A stretch of DNA of 64,000 bases from Maratus speciosus. Lineage: Eukaryota > Arthropoda > Arachnida > Araneae > Salticidae. Under the pieces are notes generated by a model, which did no database searches, was not told the DNA's origin, and saw only the letters and a program-made list of their open reading frames with translations. Location: positions 284,156,083-284,220,082 of the forward strand of contig OZ010799.1 in NCBI GenBank assembly GCA_963932465.1. The letters are read 5' to 3'. How positions within the stretch are numbered: the first letter of the stretch is position 1; each line of letters starts with the position of its first letter. Shown in pieces: positions 57,446-64,000 of this stretch. The position numbers and the translations under genes are program-made.

Positions 57446-57517
57446 GTCCCAGTTATCTTAAACGGTAAGACATTGGCCTTGTAAGCCAAGGATCTGGGTT
57501 CTATTCCCAGCCTGGGC
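57446..57517 (+). tRNA. tRNA-Thr(UGU)-like sequence, complete geometry
   Basis: 72 nt that fit the tRNA plan exactly: 7-bp acceptor (two mismatches), D arm with cgg in the loop, perfect anticodon stem TTGGC/GCCAA with loop CTTGTAA (anticodon UGU), 4-nt variable loop, perfect T stem CTGGG/CCCAG with loop TTCTATT. Mismatches in the acceptor and D stems and its place inside a foldback suggest a pseudogene or SINE head, but a functional gene is not excluded. Confidence 0.6.
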
Positions 57518-57556
57518 ATTTTTTCACTCAGTTGGAAATATTCAATTCGTGTCATC

Positions 57557-58138
57557 ACCAGATATTTTATGTGAATGCAAAATTATGTGTTTCCTTTTTC
57601 TGTGAGTCTTCACCTTTCATCAAACATTTTTTATTTTTCTGAAAGGCAAATAAAATTTTCTCCCTATGACGCATCCCCAAATTGATTTTACACCAAACAT
57701 TCTTGTATTTTAGAATAAAAGAATAGTTCGCCACAAATCAGAAGCTGACGAACTGAGTGTTGACAGATTGAGAACTTTTTGCCCCCAGATTGTTGATTGT
57801 AAACGCTTTTTTTTAAAATAGAAATATTCGACCTATTTAAAAATAGATTAAAAATTCTGAAAAATAAGAGAATGATACTATTTTAAAAAAGAGGTGACAG
57901 TCAAATAATGTGAATTAAAATAGTCCCCAATGTGGCAACACTGGTTGAACTGAAAGCAATGCTCGCTGTCTCATGCACTGGAAAAGAACTTGCGCTATTA
58001 AGAGTGTTGGTAAGTGAGATCTCAAATTCCTCTCGCTAATGTTAAATATGTGAAAGTGGAATGGATTCTTTTTTTTAAATATATCCTGGAGAAATTAATA
58101 CTTTTGAATTTTTTCTTCTTTGTAGTTATCTCTGTCTT
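57557..58138 (+). other. Unassigned DNA with a candidate promoter/first exon
   Basis: 57928-58011 is GC-richer: aatgtggcaacactggttg, then a short open stretch (MLAVSCTGKELALLRVL), ending in a consensus donor (gtgttg/gtaagtgag). Phrases like tggcaacactg are common near arthropod gene starts. No downstream exon was found; the intron side is soon interrupted by the TTAA foldback. Confidence 0.25.
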
Positions 58139-58142
58139 TTAA

Positions 58143-59137
58143 GGGGACGGTGGAGCTTAAAATCCTTAAAAATATATTTTTTTTATTTTTGTAAATTTCA
58201 ACTAAAATATTATTCAAGGGTACATTATATACATTATGGCATGCATTTATCACAAAAAAATTTAAAAAAAAAAATTATTTTTGAGAAAAAAATGGAATTT
58301 TACGCTTCGTGTTAGAAATCTTCGAAATGCCCCATGCGTCTTCCATATCAATGAAAATCCCCAATATTTTTTATAAAAGTTTGGTTTATATATATAAATA
58401 AAATAGAGCATCGAATTTTATATCTATGAATTTAAAGGTAAAAAAAAAAAAAATTCAAAATTTCAAAACTTTTTCGAAAAAATTTCAAAATTTTTCAAAA
58501 AAAATTTTTTTTAACCTTTAAATTCAAATATATAAAATTCGATGCTCTATTTTATTTCTATATATAAATCAAACATTTATAAAAAAATATTGGGGATTTT
58601 CATTGATATGGAATGCGCAGGGGGCACTTCGAAGATTTCTAAGACAGCGTAAAATTTCATTTTTTTCTCAAAAAAAAAACATTTTTTTTAATTTTTTTTT
58701 GTGATAAATGCATGCCATAATGCATATAATGTACCCTTGAATAATATTTAAGATGAAATTTACAAAAAAATTTAAAAAAATTGAAAACATTTTAAATTTT
58801 GAAAATTTTTCGAAAAAATTTCAAATTTTTTCAATTTTTTTTAACCTTTAAATTTAAATTTGTAAAATTCGATGCTCTATTTTATTTCTATATATAAACC
58901 AAACTTTTATAAAAAATATTGGGGATTTTCATTGATATGGAAGATGCATGGGGCATTTCGAAGATTTCTAACACGAAGCGTAAAATTCCATTTTTTTCTC
59001 AAAAATAATTTTTTTTTTAATTTTTTTTGGGATAAATACATGTTATAATGTATATAATGTACCCTTGAATAATATTTAAGTTGAAATTTACAAAAATAAA
59101 AAAATTATTTTTAAGGATTTTAAACTCCACCGTCCCC
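58143..59137. mobile_element. TTAA-flanked foldback element with a duplicated arm
   Basis: 995 bp between TTAA at 58139-58142 and 59138-59141. TIRs start ggggacggtggag. The left arm (to about 58460) is matched by two successive right arms (about 58500-58790 and 58800-59137), each containing ttcgatgctctattttattt, ttggggattttcattgat, gaagatttcta and gtacccttgaataatattt in the same order. TTAA duplication fits piggyBac- or Kolobok-type elements. No protein is encoded. Confidence 0.85.
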
Positions 59138-59141
59138 TTAA

Positions 59142-59863
59142 TTGTCAAAATATTTAGAAAATATATGCCTAATTTTATAGTAAGTGTTAAAATCTTACAG
59201 CTCATCACGTTTGCTATGATTAAACAATGATATTTAAAGACATCGGGAAAGCAAAATTCAACTAAAAAATCGATTTTTACTTTTTTATATCATTAAATAG
59301 TTTAAACTTTTATTTTTCCAACGATTTGTCACACGTGTTTATTAATTATAAAAAAAATAAGTGTTGAAATTAATTATTCTGTCTAAGAGTACTTCACAGC
59401 TTAATGGCCATTTAAATTTTTAATTGACTTTTCTGAAAACTTGGGTTTTTCATGTTTATGTTCCTTTTTTTCAATATCTATTAAACTTAAGAACTCAGAT
59501 TTTTATTTAATACTTATAGTATGATATATTATATACTTTAACACAAGGATTTAATGATTTGTTGAGAATTATTTATTTTAGGCAGTGAAATATCACCAAA
59601 AATGCTAATTTAAAAATGGCTTTCAATAAATAATTAATAATTAATTTTGAGTTTCACTTAGAAAGTAAATGGTCGGTTAAAATACGTAAATCATGCTATT
59701 TTAACTACTCTAAAAAATCTAGACCTTTATCTTTCTCCATTTCTGAGAAAAAGGTACATAAAGTTGGTAAATTTAACATGGAGGAGATAGGGCATTCCCG
59801 CTCCCTTTAAAGAAGCATAGATTTTATAAATATTTTTTCACCTACAAAATAAAGAGGATTCCT
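59142..59863. other. AT-rich DNA, nothing supported
   Basis: No gene or repeat recognised between the two TTAA elements. Confidence 0.45.
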
Positions 59864-59867
59864 TTAA

Positions 59868-60067
59868 CCCCTTCTGGACGAGCGTTAAGTATACGTGACA
59901 TATAATCTGTTCAGAATCCTTGATTATCCCTACCAGTTATTTTTTATTGTAATTTTTTTCCTGTTTTAATCGTGCATCTTCCCGTTTCAATAAGACAAGC
60001 CTTTGGGTTTTGAAAAATTGGTGATAAATGGTTAAAAACTCTGTAAAAGGCGCTCGTTCCAAAGGGG
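59868..60067. mobile_element. 200-bp TTAA-flanked MITE
   Basis: TTAA at 59864-59867 and 60068-60071. Inverted ends ccccttctggacgagcg and cgctcgttccaaagggg. Unrelated in sequence to the other two TTAA elements of the window apart from the target site. Confidence 0.8.
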
Positions 60068-60071
60068 TTAA

Positions 60072-61005
60072 GAAGAATACAAAGTAAAAACATGTTTCAA
60101 AATATTATTTCCTGACATAAAATGCATTCTATACCCATTGGTTTAAGATTAGCGACGGGGATTTGGCTAAACACTTATTGTAAAACAACTCTAACACCAA
60201 AATACGTTTCTTGGACGACAGTTACATTGTTATCGTCGAATAATTGTCGCAAATGTTTTATGCGTTTTTTTTTTTAATATAAAGCCCCTTCATGTCCATA
60301 TTAAGCAGATATTGCTCTCCTCAGAACATTTGAAACATTGATACTTCAAATAAAATCATCCTTGACCTTAATTAATGTATTATTTAAACTTTCTCTTCGA
60401 TAAACCTCCTCTAATTGTTTGGCGTTGCATATTATTCAATAGTTTATAAGTTTTAATTCCGGTAATAATTTGAAACTTTGTAATTAGTCGTATTTTGTTT
60501 AAAACTGTGGCCTCAGGTAGCGTGGACAGGTGTCCCGCTTAATTCGAAGCTCAAAATTCTCTAGACACCACTAATTTCTTACAGTTTATTTCTTCTTCTT
60601 TAATCGCAGATAATTCTGCCATTAGATAAGGCAAAAAAAAAAAAAAAAAAAAAAACTTTAAAATACTGGTGAGCAAGACATTTGGAGACCCGATTTACGT
60701 GGGATACCTGGCAACATAAGTCTCTGACCCCTATTTCACTCCCGTGAATCAGCTGGTCACATAGATCCGAAATCGAAAAGAAATATTAAATGCCTCTTTA
60801 ATTATCACAGCTTTACGAAAATATTGTACAATCATTAGCAAACTGTCTGCAATTACAAAAAACATTCCTTTATCTGCAGATACTGACAGATTTTCGACCT
60901 TTAAAAAAGCATTTCAGATACAAAAGTTTATTTTCCTGTCCGTTTCAAAAAAAGAAAAAAAAACGAATCGTTACAGAGCAGTTATAACAATGCATTAATC
61001 AGTTT
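60072..61005. other. AT-rich DNA with a poly-A run
   Basis: A poly-A tract lies at 60632-60654. The flanking lines (ctttaatcgcag..attctgccatta.ataaggc and tggtgagcaagacatttg) weakly resemble 1310-1390, where a similar poly-A run occurs, hinting at a shared old repeat. No gene. Confidence 0.4.
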
Positions 61006-61007
61006 TT

Positions 61008-61620
61008 TACCCGACTACGGCAAAGCCAAAGGAGGGTTATGATTTTGACAGGCTATGTATGTATGTATGTATGTATGTATGTATGTTCATCTGTTCCCTC
61101 GTAACTTCTAAACCACTAATCAGAATTCGACAAATGACATATCATTAGAAGCGTCTTAATTGTCCGCTGGTTATAGGCTATATAGATTTTCACCAAATTC
61201 AATGTGGCGCCTTCTAGCGGACAAAATATACAGAGTAAAAAAATAAAGTTAAGCTAGATATGCCGTGTTTGGTATCATTTTAAAGCGCTTCACTTGTACA
61301 TTTCGAATATATATATATTACTAGCATTTGCTTGTGACTTTACTTGCATTTATGGGCTAATTGCATATAATTCACATCTTTTCGTTCTTAATTTCTTTGG
61401 TACTTAGTAATCAGAATAAGACCACTGCAGTGCCATTAGAAGGGTCTTGATCTTGATATTCTGTTGGTTGTGAGCTATAAAGTTTGTCACCAAATTTACT
61501 ATTATGCCCTCTAGCGGACAAAAAGTATAAAATAAAAATATATGTAATGTGTTTGGTATTACTTGAAAGAGCTTCACCAGTATTTATATGCTTATACATA
61601 ATTACAAGACTGCTTTGAAG
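61008..61620 (+). mobile_element. Element with cccgactacg end, (TATG)n and two internal units
   Basis: Starts ttacccgactacggcaaagc with a small stem (accc/gggt), then a (tatg)n tract at 61054-61085, then two diverged units of about 330 bp sharing cattagaag.gtctt, accaaatt, gccttctagcggacaaaa (gccctctagcggacaaaa in the second) and gtgtttggtat. The plan (structured end, microsatellite, tandem units) parallels the Helentron-like elements A-C, though sequence differs. Class tentative. Confidence 0.5.
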
Positions 61621-64000
61621 ATGTTTAAAAAAAATGAGCGATAAGAGTAAAGCGCGGATCACGGGAACTGTAATGTAGAGCAGCGTGAACGTTAATAGAA
61701 TAATTTAATGCACTAATGTAAACGACATAAGCTGGGAGTACCTCCACGCGGTGAAGGCGGAAACATATATACTTTTTCAGCGTAGTTTTTTGTCGTAGTT
61801 GGGTTTTAGTTTTTTTACTTTATCTTGTTCAATACTAACAAGGGAATCACTTTTGGTGCTGCTCGCACCTAGCATTGACACCTGGTGCATTTTAAAGCTG
61901 TAAATTACGAAGTTTGAGAATCGATAAAAATTTCCTGTTAAAATAATATTTTTTGATTTTACAGCAGCATAACTTTCTGAAAATGCAATTTTCGAGACCA
62001 CTTATCGGACTATTAACATTGAAGTTTTTTTAAAAGAAAAGCATTAAAAATAATAATTAGTTAATAATAAGCATAAAATATTCAAAAAAGTTTAAAAATT
62101 CCTTCAAAAACCCACGAAATTGATTTTGAAAAATTGCAACATTATATTCACATTTTTGGCGGGGGAAAAGATTGGCGTAGAGCTTTCCGGCAACCCTAGC
62201 CAAATTTCATAGCTGTTTATATGTGTGAGGAAAGGAACTTCACTAGAAATTATAATGTCCAACCTAATTAGCCACAGTAATTTTTCTAAATTGTGTAAAA
62301 ACTTTAATTTACTTTACGACTACATTTATCAAAGAACCATTTAATAGAGCAACATTTCATTTTAAACATTCGACACTTTATTCCATTTGATTTCAAAAGA
62401 AAATAGTTTGCTTATTTTATATTTCATTAAAAATAGTTTTCAATGATCTTGAAAGATTTTATAGAAATATATTCACTATTTATATATTTATCGTCTGCAT
62501 AGAAAAAGAAAAAGAAAAAACCAAATTCTTGTTTCTTATGCTATCAATTATTATCAAACAAATCGCAATCTGATATAATTCTAAAATGTACTGTACATTC
62601 ACTCCCCGGGTAAAGCGGGCGAAAAAATTGTAGCGCCATATTTGGCGACTTAACTCACTTTTGGCGTGGAATAAACAAATAAAAATATAATAATAATAAA
62701 TTAAAAGTAAAAAAAGTATATAAAATATGATTTTATCAGAGAAATTTTATCGGTTCTCTAACTTTTATGTATAGGGCTGCAAAATGTACCAGGTTTCTAT
62801 GCTACGTGCGAGCCTCACCAAAAGTGGTTCACTTGTAAGTATCAGCTTTTTCCCGGGTGCTATCAATCCTCTAGTAATCAATGTTCAACAAGTGGTCAAA
62901 GTTCGACAGGCAAAGTTGCCAAATTAGCAGAATTTACATTTCTATTAAAAGTAGCAGTGTTTTGTTACATTTGCATGCATAATTTCCATTAATCAGCTGA
63001 ACAAGTTCATTTGAGATGCAATAGCATCTTAATGTAAACATTTCACGCTGTGAAAACTCATTAATAGTGTGTAAAAACTGCTCTGTAGCAGTGTTTTTAC
63101 TTTTTTTTTTATTCGAACCACCACTTTTCGGAATTGTGGGTATCTCGGAATAGTTTGTTGCGTACTTTCATTTGGAGTTGTATGATATTTTGCTAGGTTA
63201 AGAAATATTTGTAATTTTTCACAGTGGAAATAAAAGAAAAGTATTTGGAAACAGCGGCAAATTACATGACAAAAGAAAATGATAATAAAATCATCCTAAT
63301 TGTGTAGAATATGATATCCCTTGGATATATATGCATCACTGAAATTCACCATGTTCTTTACTTTTCTCTAAGGAATAGTCAGACGTAAATGAATTTTTTT
63401 TTTCTTGCAAATAACTTTTATTAAGATTAACTGTTGTCTAGATCCGGTCTAATAGCGAAGAATAAATATATCATATGCATTAAACAGGATCACGTCCCAA
63501 GTGTTTCGGTGTTAATGCTTTAAAAGATTAATGTATCTCATTTTCTAATATAGTACCTAACATTGAAGGGAATAGTTAATTGGATGTTCAAAGGAAGTTA
63601 ATTTAATGCTTCGTATGATTTTCAAATCGTAATTATATCTTTACTTTTATCAATATAAAAATACCTTTATTCAGAAGCCTAAGCTATTTCAGTGTCATTT
63701 TGGGATAATTTGTTTTTATGGTTTTAAGGGTATAATTGTACTAGGTCTAGTCACTTAATTTTTGTTAAGTTTTTAGCATTTGTGGAAAATAAAACATAAA
63801 TAAACAGTTTTCCTTCACATAATTTTTATTGAGATTTAATAGTGGCCAGATTTGCGTAATAGCTATAAAAATATAATACTTCGTAAGATTAAAAACATTT
63901 CCTGTTAATTCTCTAAACGTGTACATTTTAATCAAAGGAATATACAGGTTGGTTCAGAACTATATGCCAAAAATGTAAAGGTATGTAGAAGAGACCTAAA
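61621..64000. other. AT-rich DNA, no supported gene
   Basis: A few GC-richer phrases occur (61730-61760; 62160-62200; 62600-62660 with cactccccgggtaaagcgggcg; 62760-62850) without a supported exon. 63385-63560 and 63810-63930 share a diverged line (acttttattaagatt..ctgttgtctagat / atttttattgagattt..agtggccagat). The last 60 bp contain tatacaggttggttcag, which might be the start of a mariner-type end cut by the window. Confidence 0.4.

Larger units (their letters stand above)
57338..57556. repeat. Foldback carrying tRNA-like sequence in both arms
   Basis: Left arm 57344-57420 and right arm 57474-57552 are inverted copies (gaattgaatatttc on the left, gaaatattcaattc on the right; ctgagcaaaaaaagtccagg against cctgggcattttttcactcag). 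Both arms contain the 3' half of a tRNA-like sequence. The loop between them holds the 5' half of the plus-strand tRNA-like sequence. Confidence 0.85.

Noticed and set aside
57337..57558. 73-codon minus-strand frame (contains PRLGIEPRSLAYKANVLPF)
   Set aside because: A translation of the tRNA-like foldback, a well-known type of artefact from tRNA-derived repeats.

Overview
The window looks like non-coding, repeat-dominated DNA from an animal nuclear genome, most likely an arthropod. The evidence is very low GC outside a few islands, no bacterial-style gene packing, pol III-type tRNA-like modules, a Ty3/mag-like LTR retrotransposon, a canonical Helitron, Helentron/DINE-like elements and many TIR elements with TA, TTAA or 8-bp target duplications. 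The exact taxon cannot be fixed from sequence alone; a chelicerate such as a spider is a guess. No complete host protein gene is visible. The only host-gene hints are a pair of short exon-like blocks with good splice sites (6865-7063), two CpG-richer islands (29.58-29.74 kb and 47.44-48.17 kb) and one strong donor site near 58.01 kb.

Layout. 0-5.9 kb: a small TTAA element, a ladder of old diverged duplications, and a tandem-unit element ending in a gacagac-type tract. 5.9-11.5 kb: AT-rich DNA with the exon candidates, a pair of palindromic MITEs and the start of a catgcatga repeat family. 11.5-24.5 kb: three Helentron-like elements (A, B, C), each built around an internal array of a unit of about 326 bp. 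B and C, a small TIR element and a 1.5-kb Helitron (itself carrying a 209-bp MITE) sit inside tandem copies of a host segment of about 1.2 kb. Because neighbouring segment copies lack these insertions, empty sites can be read directly.

24.5-43.9 kb: an old, strongly diverged array of a unit of roughly 0.8-1 kb, recognisable by a recurring gttagaagcacaattgact-like box. It is interrupted by a Tc1-like element, a five-copy 275-bp satellite with a two-unit higher-order pattern, an hAT-like element with a perfect 8-bp duplication, a duplicated tRNA-like module, two further TIR elements and a 32-bp minisatellite. 43.9-50.6 kb: AT-rich DNA, the second GC-richer island and a second, oppositely oriented copy of the Tc1-like element. 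50.59-55.28 kb: a full-length but dead Ty3/mag-like LTR retrotransposon with 250-bp LTRs about 96% identical and about ten stops or frameshifts. 55.3-64 kb: AT-rich DNA with a pogo/Tc1-type MITE, a foldback carrying tRNA-Thr-like sequence, a 1-kb TTAA foldback with a duplicated arm, another TTAA MITE and an element with a TATG microsatellite and a duplicated unit.

The window is best read as a nested record of transposition and local tandem duplication. Most short open frames are by-products of these repeats.
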